Source: Chloroflexota bacterium (GTDB taxonomy: Bacteria; Chloroflexota; Anaerolineae; Aggregatilineales; J027). Taken from it: 64,000 nt of DNA. This document shows, one piece after another, positions 9,733 through 17,383 of this stretch. The notes under the pieces were generated by a model, which saw nothing but the letters and a program-made list of their open reading frames with translations, was not told the DNA's origin and did no database searches. The stretch is taken from positions 61,318 to 125,317 of the forward strand of contig JABFGB010000020.1 of assembly GCA_013112715.1 (NCBI GenBank), given 5' to 3'. Position 1 is the stretch's first letter. Each line of letters begins with the position of its first letter. The position numbers were made by a program, and so were the translations under genes.

Positions 9733-10887
9733 ATGGACAAAAAATATCACATCGAGACCGACGCGATTCATGCCGGGCAAGAACCTGACCCCAGCACCGG
9801 TGCGATTATGACGCCGATTTATCAGACCTCCACCTATGTGCAAAAAAGCCCCGGTGAACACCAAGGCTATGAATATTCGCGCACGGGCAACCCAACCCGC
9901 ACGGCTTTTGAATCGTTAATGGCCGCACTTGAAGGGGGTATGTATGGCTTGGCCTTTTCATCGGGCATGGCGGCGACAGATACGATTATGCGGCTGTTTA
10001 AACCCGGCGACCACACGATTGTCGGTAATGACGTGTATGGCGGGACCTATCGGCTATTTGATAAGGTACTGAGACAGTATGGCCTAGAATTCAGTTTTGT
10101 GGATGTGACTGACCCAGAAGCGATTGAAGCGGCCATTCAGCCCAATACCCGCCTGATCTGGTTAGAGACCCCCACCAATCCGATGCTGCGGCTGGCGGAT
10201 ATTCGGGCCATTTCAATGATAGCCGCCTCAAAATCACCCAAAATCTGGGTGGCGGTAGATAACACGTTCGCCTCGCCCTATTTGCAGCAACCGCTGTCTT
10301 TGGGTGCGGATATGGTTGTCCACAGCACCACCAAATATCTCGGCGGTCATTCAGATGTCGTCGGGGGGGCGGTGGTGTTGAATGATGAAGAAGCCTATCT
10401 CAAGCTGAAATTCCTGCAAAACGCGGTGGGGGCGGTGCCGGGGCCGCAGGATGCGTGGCTAACGATGCGTGGCATCAAGACATTGCATTTACGCATGGAA
10501 CGCCACAGTGAAAATGCGATGAAAGTAGCCCAATTTTTGAGTGACCATTCGGCAATTGCGGAGGTGTATTATCCCGGCCTTGAATCGCATCCGCAGCATG
10601 ATCTGGCTAAACGGCAAATGCCTAAAGGCTATGGCGGCATGATTTCGGTGATTATGGTCGGCGGCAGGGATGCAGGCTACAAATTTGTGAGCCAGACGAG
10701 ATTGTTTGCGCTGGCGGAGTCGTTAGGTGGTGTCGAATCCCTGATAGAACACCCCGGTGTCATGACCCACGCTTCAACATCTGACAGCACCTTCCCTGTA
10801 CCTGCTTCATTAGTGCGACTCTCGGTGGGGGTCGAACATATTGATGATTTGCTAGAGGATTTGCAGTCGGCCTTGGTGGGGTTGTAA
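9733..10887 (+). CDS. Cystathionine gamma-lyase/gamma-synthase (Cys/Met metabolism PLP enzyme)
   Basis: A 384-residue enzyme of the Cys/Met metabolism PLP family. Features are YEYSRTGNPTR, SSGMAA, the DNTFASPYLQ region, and the PLP lysine in HSTTKYLGGHSDVVGG (about residue 200). Next to cystathionine beta-synthase it most likely cleaves cystathionine to cysteine, 2-oxobutyrate and ammonia, completing reverse transsulfuration. A gamma-synthase activity cannot be excluded from sequence. The start is the ATG at 9733 at MDKKYH; the preceding in-frame codons lie in the spacer. The 66-nt spacer holds a small GGGCG/CGCCC hairpin (9702-9716). Confidence 0.88.
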   Translation: MDKKYHIETDAIHAGQEPDPSTGAIMTPIYQTSTYVQKSPGEHQGYEYSRTGNPTRTAFESLMAALEGGMYGLAFSSGMAATDTIMRLFKPGDHTIVGNDVYGGTYRLFDKVLRQYGLEFSFVDVTDPEAIEAAIQPNTRLIWLETPTNPMLRLADIRAISMIAASKSPKIWVAVDNTFASPYLQQPLSLGADMVVHSTTKYLGGHSDVVGGAVVLNDEEAYLKLKFLQNAVGAVPGPQDAWLTMRGIKTLHLRMERHSENAMKVAQFLSDHSAIAEVYYPGLESHPQHDLAKRQMPKGYGGMISVIMVGGRDAGYKFVSQTRLFALAESLGGVESLIEHPGVMTHASTSDSTFPVPASLVRLSVGVEHIDDLLEDLQSALVGL

Positions 10888-10892
10888 TTCTC

Positions 10893-10921
10893 AAAAGGGC
10901 AGGCCGCACAACAACCTGCCC
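10893..10921. terminator. Convergent (bidirectional) terminator
   Basis: GGGCAGG (10897-10903) and CCTGCCC (10915-10921) form a 7-bp stem between two converging genes. On the minus strand it is followed by TTTTGAG, on the plus strand by AAACAAAT, so it is better as a terminator for the minus-strand gene. Confidence 0.6.
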
Positions 10922-10934
10922 AAACAAATCTACT

Positions 10935-12962
10935 CTATTTACCCAGATTTTCGATGATGGTATTGACTTTGGCTTCCGTTTCGGTGATTTGGCGTTCTAA
11001 TTCTTCAATGCGCCGATCCATTTCTTCCAAGCGGTTTTCCGAAGCCTCTAATTGAGTTAACATGCGATTGCGAAGGGCTGCTTCTTGCCCACTGGGTTGA
11101 AGGGCTTGCAGATTGGCCCGTAACTGCTGTTGACGCTCATAAATAGCCTTGCGTTCCTCGCCAAACTTGACAATTTCGGCTTGGGCTTTTTGCACCTTGC
11201 TGACATTATCGAGCATCTCCGAAAGTCGGTCAAAAAGGCTTTGATCCAGCCAGCGATTTTGCATAAACCGTTGCAGACGCTTGTAATCTAATTGACGAAC
11301 TTCCTCACGCCGATGGTTTAACCAGCGTTCCTTGCGGACAAATTTGACCGTTTCGCCTGCGCCGACCTGCACACGCCAACGCCGCTCGTTGAGTGTTTCA
11401 GCATCCGGCTTAGGGGTGTCAAACAATTCGTAGGTCATGAACATGGCGGCTTCAAGGGTGACGGTAATAGGTTTACTGGTGGTGTTTTCGATGGTATTGG
11501 TGGTGATGCGTATCTGGTACTCGTCAAAAATGAAGTAGGCATCTTTGATTTTTAAGCCTGCCACCTCCACATTTGAAGTCATTTCGTCCTTGATATGGAC
11601 ACCCAATTCGACGGCATAGGGCAAATAGACATCATTGCCATCTTTGGTAAAAGCCACCACCGCCTCACCCTTGTAATCCCCGTCTTCGACCAGTGTGACC
11701 GGGCCACGTTCGAGCGTCAGACCCGTCGAATTTTTGAAACGCAGGGCTGCGACGGGGTGCTTGGCGAATTTGGCAGAGTTATAGAGCAGTTCGCGTTGAT
11801 AGCTGACTTCGGCGCTGATAATCGGGACAAGGGCCGATTCGCCACGTTTGACGGATACGGGGGCGGTGACGATATATTGGAAAAATTCACCTTTTTCGCT
11901 GCCTTCGGCGGCGGGCTGCATGGCTCCACCCATTGCGGCACCAGTAGGGGTAGCTGCTCCTTTCCGAAAAAAACGGGGTGCAGCATCATCGGCTTCGGCC
12001 ATCAGGAAATCGGCGGGGGCAGGAGCCGCAAATATACCCTCGGCCATCCCTGCTGACTTTGCGGCAGCATATTCAATTGGGCCGGGGGCGATGCGCGATT
12101 CATCCTGCACAATTGGGCGTTCGGGGATGCGGGAAGCGTAGAGGTCATAAATAAACGAAATCGGCTGGCCTGCCACCAATGTGACCTGCACATCTTCCAA
12201 ATCTTCCTCAAGGCGGTTATCGAATAAACCCCAGCCTTGCAGGAGTGCCTTGCCTGTTTCCTGCGTTTTATCATTGGGGTCGGTTTCGGCGACGACCCGA
12301 TAACTCACGCGCCATGTTGGGCTGGGGGCGACATAATTGACCACCAATTGATGCTCGCCTTCACTCAACCGCAGGGCTACCGAACGGCGGGAATCTTCAC
12401 TCATGGCGGTGTCGAGAAAATAGGTCAGGTCGTGGGTGGCGAGTTCATCCTGAATCTGCACAGCCCGCAAATCGGATAACCTGAAAAATCGTGCTTGCCC
12501 GTCCTCCGTCAAAAGAGATATTACCGCTGGAGCAACGTTGTCAAAATTGATGAACGCTGCCTCCAGATGGGCGACATGATAGGCAAAAGCTTGACCCATG
12601 TCATCAATACCAATGATTCGTCCAGTATAGGTTTCGTAGCTGCCGGGAGTGATTTCAATGGTAAAGGTCGCCTGCCGTCCGCGTAAATCACGTAAGAGGT
12701 CGCGCATACTGCCCATATCCGACAAATTAATCGAGCTATTGGCAAGGCGATCTTCCCGATCCATCGGGGTTTGATAATGGATACCGAGGATTTGCCCCCC
12801 GGCTCGATCAAACACAGCGAGGCTTTTCAAAACATCGTTAATTTCATCGTGGCGGAAGGTGAGGGTAACATCCTGACCACTGACGTGACCCTCACGCATA
12901 AAAAAGCCGACGCCGTGTTTGTATAACACCATCTGGCGAACGGGTATGGGTAAATGGCTCAT
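10935..12962 (-). CDS. DUF4139-type domain protein with C-terminal coiled coil
   Basis: A 675-residue protein opening with VRQMVLYKHGVGFFMREG, a signature of bacterial proteins related to DUF4139/mucoidy-inhibitor families. The middle is beta-rich (including ASPTWRVSYRVV- and AMF-like strands) with an Ala/Gly-rich insert (about 325-350). The last 110 residues are a charged coiled coil. There is no signal peptide. The molecular role is unknown. Its ATG overlaps the stop of the upstream M42 peptidase gene (ATGA), so the two are co-translated. A terminator follows. Confidence 0.7.
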   Translation of the reverse strand: MSHLPIPVRQMVLYKHGVGFFMREGHVSGQDVTLTFRHDEINDVLKSLAVFDRAGGQILGIHYQTPMDREDRLANSSINLSDMGSMRDLLRDLRGRQATFTIEITPGSYETYTGRIIGIDDMGQAFAYHVAHLEAAFINFDNVAPAVISLLTEDGQARFFRLSDLRAVQIQDELATHDLTYFLDTAMSEDSRRSVALRLSEGEHQLVVNYVAPSPTWRVSYRVVAETDPNDKTQETGKALLQGWGLFDNRLEEDLEDVQVTLVAGQPISFIYDLYASRIPERPIVQDESRIAPGPIEYAAAKSAGMAEGIFAAPAPADFLMAEADDAAPRFFRKGAATPTGAAMGGAMQPAAEGSEKGEFFQYIVTAPVSVKRGESALVPIISAEVSYQRELLYNSAKFAKHPVAALRFKNSTGLTLERGPVTLVEDGDYKGEAVVAFTKDGNDVYLPYAVELGVHIKDEMTSNVEVAGLKIKDAYFIFDEYQIRITTNTIENTTSKPITVTLEAAMFMTYELFDTPKPDAETLNERRWRVQVGAGETVKFVRKERWLNHRREEVRQLDYKRLQRFMQNRWLDQSLFDRLSEMLDNVSKVQKAQAEIVKFGEERKAIYERQQQLRANLQALQPSGQEAALRNRMLTQLEASENRLEEMDRRIEELERQITETEAKVNTIIENLGK

Positions 12963-14023
12963 TCGGCGGCCTCATCCAATAAATAACGGGAAATGAGATG
13001 GGCGGTGTGGTTCAGGCTGTCTTGATGGGTGCGCTCATAAGCATGGGAGGCATCCACCCCCGGCCCAATCAAGCCCACCCGCGCCGGGCCACCCGCGTGC
13101 CAATAGGCTGTGCCATCCGAGCCGTAATAGGGGTAAATGTCCACTTTATGCGGGATTTCAAAGGTCTGGGCCAAACGACGTAGTTTGTTGTTCATTAGGA
13201 AATGATAGGGGCCGCCGCTGTCCTTGACACAAATGCTGCACGAATATTCATCGCCATTTTGTCCATCGCCTAGCGCCCCCATATCAATTGCTAGGAGTTC
13301 GGCTAAATTATCCGGTAAGCCTGCCGACCCGCCATGACCCACTTCTTCATAGTTGGCAATTAAAATAGCGGTATCTTGGGCGGGGCGTAATCCGGCATCA
13401 CGCAGGGCCATCATCGCGCCGTAAATCGTAGCGACGCTGGCCTTATCATCCAAATGACGTGAGCGCACAAAGCCTGTATCGGTGACTTCCACACGGGGGT
13501 CAAGGAAAACAAAATCACCGACGTCTATCCCCAATTCACGGGTATCGGCGGCGCTTTTGACTTTGGCGTCTATACGGATTTCCATTAAATCATCACTGCG
13601 TTCGGCGGTGCGGATATTTTTGTTGACATGCACACTGGGATTGGAGGGCAAAATTGTGCCCCGATAGCGCCGATCATCATGGGTGCGGATGGTGCAGCCC
13701 TCAAATTCAACGGCCTGCCACATAAAACCGCCTAACTGCGTCGTTTTGAGGCGGCCACTGCCTTTGATTTCCTTCACCATTAGGCCAAGCGTATCGGTGT
13801 GGGCGGTCAGGCCACGCGGGGCATCGCTGGACGTGCCCTGCCAATAGGCAATTAACGCCCCTTTGGTGGTTGTCGAGACAGTCAGGCCGGGCAGTTGTAG
13901 CTCTTCAAAAGCAGTGTGGACGTAATGAATGGCTTCGACATAATACCCGGTGGGGCTGGGGGTGTTGAGCAAGCCTACCAGAAAATCGGTCATGGCTTCG
14001 ACGTTGATATTTAGATCGCTCAA
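12959..14023 (-). CDS. M42 family aminopeptidase
   Basis: A cytosolic dinuclear zinc/cobalt aminopeptidase of the tetrahedral (TET/PepA-FrvX) family. Metal and catalytic motifs are TAHTDTLG (His and Asp ligands), LDDKAS (bridging Asp), NYEEVGHGG (catalytic Glu and ligand), AIDMGALG and AYERTHQDS (terminal His). The start is a TTG at 14023 because AAGGAG lies exactly 8 nt upstream and the resulting 354 residues fit the family; a far upstream ATG (14167) would add 48 residues of non-family sequence. The next gene starts within its stop codon. Confidence 0.88.
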   Translation of the reverse strand: MSDLNINVEAMTDFLVGLLNTPSPTGYYVEAIHYVHTAFEELQLPGLTVSTTTKGALIAYWQGTSSDAPRGLTAHTDTLGLMVKEIKGSGRLKTTQLGGFMWQAVEFEGCTIRTHDDRRYRGTILPSNPSVHVNKNIRTAERSDDLMEIRIDAKVKSAADTRELGIDVGDFVFLDPRVEVTDTGFVRSRHLDDKASVATIYGAMMALRDAGLRPAQDTAILIANYEEVGHGGSAGLPDNLAELLAIDMGALGDGQNGDEYSCSICVKDSGGPYHFLMNNKLRRLAQTFEIPHKVDIYPYYGSDGTAYWHAGGPARVGLIGPGVDASHAYERTHQDSLNHTAHLISRYLLDEAAE

Positions 14024-14376
14024 GATGGTGGCTCCTTCAAAAGTAACGGGATATTTTGAGCGTATTATATGCCCGTGTGGGGGTTTACGAAAATTATATA
14101 TCGGATGAGCTAAGAAACGCGCAACAGCAACATTAGTTCGCACAGTGAAACGGTATGCACTTGTCAAGTGATGTCATTTGATATGGTGGAGAGCCATAAT
14201 TGGCCGTTAGAAAAAGGGAATTATGGTAGGGGGTAAATAGCAAACACCTCACTCCCAAAGGCTTGTCCAATATTGGTGGAAATCGCATGAATCAGGGACA
14301 TCAGCCTAGCGACTCGATCAATATCGTAGGGACGCAACATGTTGCGTCCGTACTCAAAACTGTTTACCCATGCGGT
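14024..14376. other. Intergenic region without a supported gene
   Basis: About 350 nt between the M42 gene start and the nucleotidyltransferase stop. It should hold the promoter of the peptidase operon. The only clear structure is the 20-bp palindrome at 14330-14349. Short open frames in it have no Shine-Dalgarno sequence and no family features. Confidence 0.6.
14330..14349. repeat. Perfect 20-bp palindrome (dispersed-repeat type)
   Basis: The sequence GGACGCAACA joined to its exact reverse complement gives a 20-bp palindrome, preceded by GTAG. From memory, short elements of this kind (GGxCGCAACATGTTGCGxCC flanked by TAG/CTA) are scattered through Chloroflexota and cyanobacterial genomes. 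Only this copy was noticed in the window. Confidence 0.7.
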
Positions 14377-15330
14377 TTACCCGAGTATCATCCAAGTTCG
14401 AATATCGGACAAGCCTCCAACCCCTCTCCGAATGCTTTCAATCGGGGCATCCTCAAAGGGTTGGCGGCGGGATAAAAATTTGGCGCGGGCGGCGGTTAAA
14501 TCCAGATGGGGCAGGTGCTGTTCGACCAGCGCAAAGACTTCGGTGGCAAGCTGGTAGAAATCTGGCATGGCTTGGGTGGGGTCATTCCGCATCAGGGCAT
14601 AAATACGTGGTGCAAGATTTGACGGCTTTATCAGCATTTCATCAGCAAGACTGGTCAGGCGTTTGAGATCGGGGCGATAGATGTGATTGAGGGCTAAGAG
14701 AGCCGCGACGAGATGAAAAGTGGCCTCGGTCAGCATCCGATAAAACTCCAATAACTCCCCACGAAATAGGTGCATGTCCAAATTTGCCCCCATTGCAGGC
14801 AGGTGCATCATAAGCAATTTTTCGGCAAGGGCATCGGGATAAATGGCGGCTTGGGTTTGCCATTGTTCAATCACGGGCGCACCGTGCAAAACCATCACGC
14901 GGCGGATGGAATAGAGGGTTTCCAATTTATGCCCGTCGGTGTCGAGGCCAACTGTCACATCCTCCAAAATGCACTGCATGGCGGCAACGGTGCGGTGATT
15001 GACATCTATTTTAAAACCTGTCCGGTCATCACCTCCGATATAGGCGGCCTCTTCCCAAAAGAGACCGTGTTCGGGGTCGGGAAAAGCCATATGGGCCTCG
15101 AAACCTCTAATAAAAACGGGCGTGTTGAGAATAGGTTCAAATTGCTGCATAGCGGCACGGCGTTCGTCTTCGATGGGTGAACGATGCCAAAAACAGGCGA
15201 GGTCGAGATCGGAATATTGATCCCCTAGACCACGTGCCACTCCACCCAACAAGGCGACAGCGGCGATGTCGGGCATGTTGGCATAAATCGGCGCGATTTT
15301 TTGGGCAAGGGCAATACGCCAGTTGTTCAT
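14377..15330 (-). CDS. Nucleotidyltransferase-domain protein
   Basis: A 317-residue protein with the nucleotidyltransferase fold signature near the N-terminus: LLGGVARGLGDQYSDLDLACFW (GG...RG...DxD pattern, split at about residues 25-45), giving the two metal-binding Asp residues. The C-terminal part is helical, as in DUF4037-like proteins. Substrate unknown; relatives include aminoglycoside adenylyltransferases and MNT-type enzymes, but there is no HEPN partner gene next to it. The ATG at 15330 (MNNWRIAL) is preferred to one at 15372. Confidence 0.7.
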   Translation of the reverse strand: MNNWRIALAQKIAPIYANMPDIAAVALLGGVARGLGDQYSDLDLACFWHRSPIEDERRAAMQQFEPILNTPVFIRGFEAHMAFPDPEHGLFWEEAAYIGGDDRTGFKIDVNHRTVAAMQCILEDVTVGLDTDGHKLETLYSIRRVMVLHGAPVIEQWQTQAAIYPDALAEKLLMMHLPAMGANLDMHLFRGELLEFYRMLTEATFHLVAALLALNHIYRPDLKRLTSLADEMLIKPSNLAPRIYALMRNDPTQAMPDFYQLATEVFALVEQHLPHLDLTAARAKFLSRRQPFEDAPIESIRRGVGGLSDIRTWMILG

Positions 15331-15460
15331 GTTTATAGTCCGATTGTCCTTTGAAGAATTCCACCATGTCACCTATAGCCTATTATGTCATGCTTCCCAT
15401 GAATCTGGGGCAGGTTTGAGATAGATTGATGTTAGGGCAGAGATTCTTTGGAGGTGTCCA

Positions 15461-15640
15461 ATGCTGCAAGCGATGCAACGACCCAATATGGTGCTTCTAA
15501 CTGCATTGGCTTTTGCTTTCCTTGCGTTGGTGGCATTACTCATTGGGGTCGTGCTGTTGGCGAATATCGCGGGAGGTTTGGCGCAACTGCTGCTGGTGAT
15601 TCTCCCGTTGGCCCTATTTTCTCAAGCCATTATCCAGTGA
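15461..15640 (+). CDS. 59-residue two-helix membrane peptide
   Basis: A short frame starting MLQAMQRPNMVLLTAL and ending FSQAIIQ. It is almost wholly hydrophobic, with two predicted membrane helices (about 10-33 and 37-54) separated by ANIAGG. GGAGG lies 7 nt before the ATG, a near-perfect ribosome binding site, and the YggT gene follows after 21 nt with the same strand. It has no recognised family. The strong Shine-Dalgarno sequence and the operon position support a real gene. Confidence 0.65.
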   Translation: MLQAMQRPNMVLLTALAFAFLALVALLIGVVLLANIAGGLAQLLLVILPLALFSQAIIQ

Positions 15641-15661
15641 ATAAATTCAGCGAGGTGCAAT

Positions 15662-16093
15662 ATGTCGAATGAAGTGAGAGAGCGAATCCAAGTAGATGAT
15701 CTTGGCACGTATCGGCGGGGACAGCGAGTGGTTGAATATAACCCGTCAGTGGCGGAAGTCTTTGTCTCCCGATTGACCCAGTTGGCGTGGTTGGTGGTCA
15801 GTGTGGTTGATCTGCTGATTGTGACGCGATTTGTGCTGAAACTGCTGGATGCTAACGCCGCCAACAGCTTTGTAGATTTTATCTATGATGTCAGCTACCC
15901 GTTTGTCCGGCTGTTTAATGGCATTATCGAATCCCCCACCTTTGATAACGGGGCGATTTTGGATGTGCCTTCGATTATCGCGCTGGTGGTGTGGACATTG
16001 GTTGCGGGGGTGCTGATTGAATTGTTCTGGATTCTCTTTGCGGGAACGGGACGCACGCGGCGTGTCACCACGATTGAGCGCAACGATTACTAA
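15662..16093 (+). CDS. YggT family membrane protein
   Basis: A 143-residue protein with two to three transmembrane helices (about 38-60, 95-125) and the YggT core, VVSVVDLLIVTRFVLKLLDAN, then YPFVRLFNG. YggT proteins are small membrane proteins linked to osmotic or cell-division functions in other bacteria; the exact role is unsettled. GAGGTG precedes the ATG. It forms a two-gene unit with the 59-residue peptide gene and ends at a strong terminator. Confidence 0.8.
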   Translation: MSNEVRERIQVDDLGTYRRGQRVVEYNPSVAEVFVSRLTQLAWLVVSVVDLLIVTRFVLKLLDANAANSFVDFIYDVSYPFVRLFNGIIESPTFDNGAILDVPSIIALVVWTLVAGVLIELFWILFAGTGRTRRVTTIERNDY

Positions 16094-16109
16094 TTCCCGC
16101 AGGGTGTTG

Positions 16110-16145
16110 AAAAAGGACAGGCTTGGTGGTCTGTCCTTTTTGCTT
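16110..16145 (+). terminator. Strong intrinsic terminator after YggT
   Basis: An 11-bp perfect stem, AAAAAGGACAG (16110-16120) with CTGTCCTTTTT (16131-16141), a 10-nt loop and a U-rich tail. The A-tract also makes it usable from the other strand. Confidence 0.85.
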
Positions 16146-16221
16146 TTGTGACACGGGGCTAAAGCCGCCGTGCTGAATCTAGCCTAAAACTGGCTTGCCG
16201 AAACAAGATCGCTGTTGTTTT

Positions 16222-16776
16222 TCATTCGGCCATCGAGTCACAGGAAATTACCTCAAAATTGGTGACGCTAATCCACCCTCCTTCGATAAAACCGCCTCCA
16301 ACATGGGTAGGATAGCCGTAGTCAGAGTCGTAACTTACGGAGCAGAAATCGAGACATTCATCGGCCAATTGAAATAATGTCTCTACTGGGTCTTGCATGG
16401 GGTATTCGTATCGGCCTAATTCAGTTTGGCAACCCGTTGATGGGTCATTACAATAAGGATTCTCAGCTTTGACCAATATGCCGTCGCAGATAGTAGCTTT
16501 TGCTGTACCCATACCATAGATGCCACTCTGTCCAATGGACTCATAGGTGATTATGTAATCCTCTGGTTGAAACGTTTCCCACTTTTCTTGCTGTCGCCTG
16601 ACTTCAGCGTGATGGTTTTTGACGTCCCGATCTTGCTCAATATACAGCGCCAAAAAAACCAAGCATATACAAGCCACCGTTAAGGCTAGACCAGCTAAAA
16701 TAATCTCAGTCAAACGATAGACGCAGTTATTTAATCGGTTTTCCCTAGTTGCGGCTTGTACTGCTTGGTTTTCCAT
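16222..16776 (-). CDS. DUF6174-like membrane-anchored protein, copy B
   Basis: A 184-residue protein with one N-terminal transmembrane helix (about 22-48) and an extracytoplasmic domain. The order is a W...DY strand, a conserved Cys, a PVETLFQLADECLDFCSVSYD helix-strand segment and YGYPTHVGG, which fits the DUF6174 pattern (a turn YDPxYGYPT is typical). Four or more Cys residues suggest disulphides. It is a paralogue of the neighbour at 16860 with the same layout. The ATG is 8 nt after a remnant stop codon inherited from the hydrolase gene, as in copy A. Function unknown. Confidence 0.7.
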   Translation of the reverse strand: MENQAVQAATRENRLNNCVYRLTEIILAGLALTVACICLVFLALYIEQDRDVKNHHAEVRRQQEKWETFQPEDYIITYESIGQSGIYGMGTAKATICDGILVKAENPYCNDPSTGCQTELGRYEYPMQDPVETLFQLADECLDFCSVSYDSDYGYPTHVGGGFIEGGWISVTNFEVISCDSMAE

Positions 16777-16784
16777 GATCCTAT

Positions 16785-16850
16785 TTAATACAGTGCCTTT
16801 CGCCAGATGGCATCTAATACAATCAAGGCGGTCAGATTACGCATGTTATA
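16785..16850 (-). pseudogene. Fossil 3' end of the SGNH hydrolase gene
   Basis: Between the two DUF6174-like genes the minus strand still encodes YNMRNLTALIVLDAIWRKAL plus Tyr and a stop at 16785-16787. This matches the last 20 or so residues of the hydrolase ending at 17384 with a single Leu-to-Ile change plus Phe-to-Tyr at the edge. It marks the junction of a tandem duplication of about 600 bp that carried the hydrolase 3' end and the adjoining gene. Confidence 0.85.
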
Positions 16851-16859
16851 GCAGCGCAG

Positions 16860-17372
16860 TCATTGGCAATCAATCTCTTGGAAATTGGTAATTTTGTCCC
16901 ATCTACCTTCTAAGAACATTCCCCCGACAGATGTAGGATACCCATATTTTTTGTCATATTCTGTCGAGCAAAAAACGATGCAGGTTTTTGCAAGACTAAA
17001 CATAGCATCTATAGGGTTGTCTCTATAGAGAGACGGTAATTCGGCTTCACAACTTTGGGATGAAGTTGAACTTTGCAAGCAACGAACATCCTCGATTTTG
17101 GAGATATGCCCCTTACAGACTGTTACTTTAAATGTTCCATCCTCGTCAAGACCTACCGAACCAATTTCAAAAGCGTAATTTTCTAAGCGGTGATCGTCCC
17201 ATTTGTTTTGATGGTTATATACTTCAATTTCGTTTTTGACTCTCAGCACGCCATAATACAGGAAAGGGCAAGTTATTAAGGCTATAAAGAAAAAACAGAC
17301 AAAGAAGCATCCGCAGCGGAACTCTGTGCGATAAATTTTTTCTTGCGTGATGGCTTCTTTGTTTTCTACCAT
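16860..17372 (-). CDS. DUF6174-like membrane-anchored protein, copy A
   Basis: A 170-residue protein with a membrane helix (about 22-43, Phe/Cys-rich) and the same outer domain as copy B: DHRLENYAFEI, a VTVCKGHISKI segment, PIDAMFSLAKTCIVFCSTEYD and YGYPTSVGG. The ATG at 17372 aligns with copy B's start and lies 11 nt past the hydrolase stop; an in-frame ATG at 17405 would overlap that gene. Paralogues have diverged widely in protein sequence, so the duplication is old. Partner of the SGNH hydrolase by position only. Confidence 0.7.
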   Translation of the reverse strand: MVENKEAITQEKIYRTEFRCGCFFVCFFFIALITCPFLYYGVLRVKNEIEVYNHQNKWDDHRLENYAFEIGSVGLDEDGTFKVTVCKGHISKIEDVRCLQSSTSSQSCEAELPSLYRDNPIDAMFSLAKTCIVFCSTEYDKKYGYPTSVGGMFLEGRWDKITNFQEIDCQ

Positions 17373-17383
17373 ACGACTTCTCG

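Noticed and set aside
14263..14475. 70-codon plus-strand frame in the intergenic region
   Set aside because: Runs into the antisense of the nucleotidyltransferase gene, has no ribosome binding site and no recognisable features.
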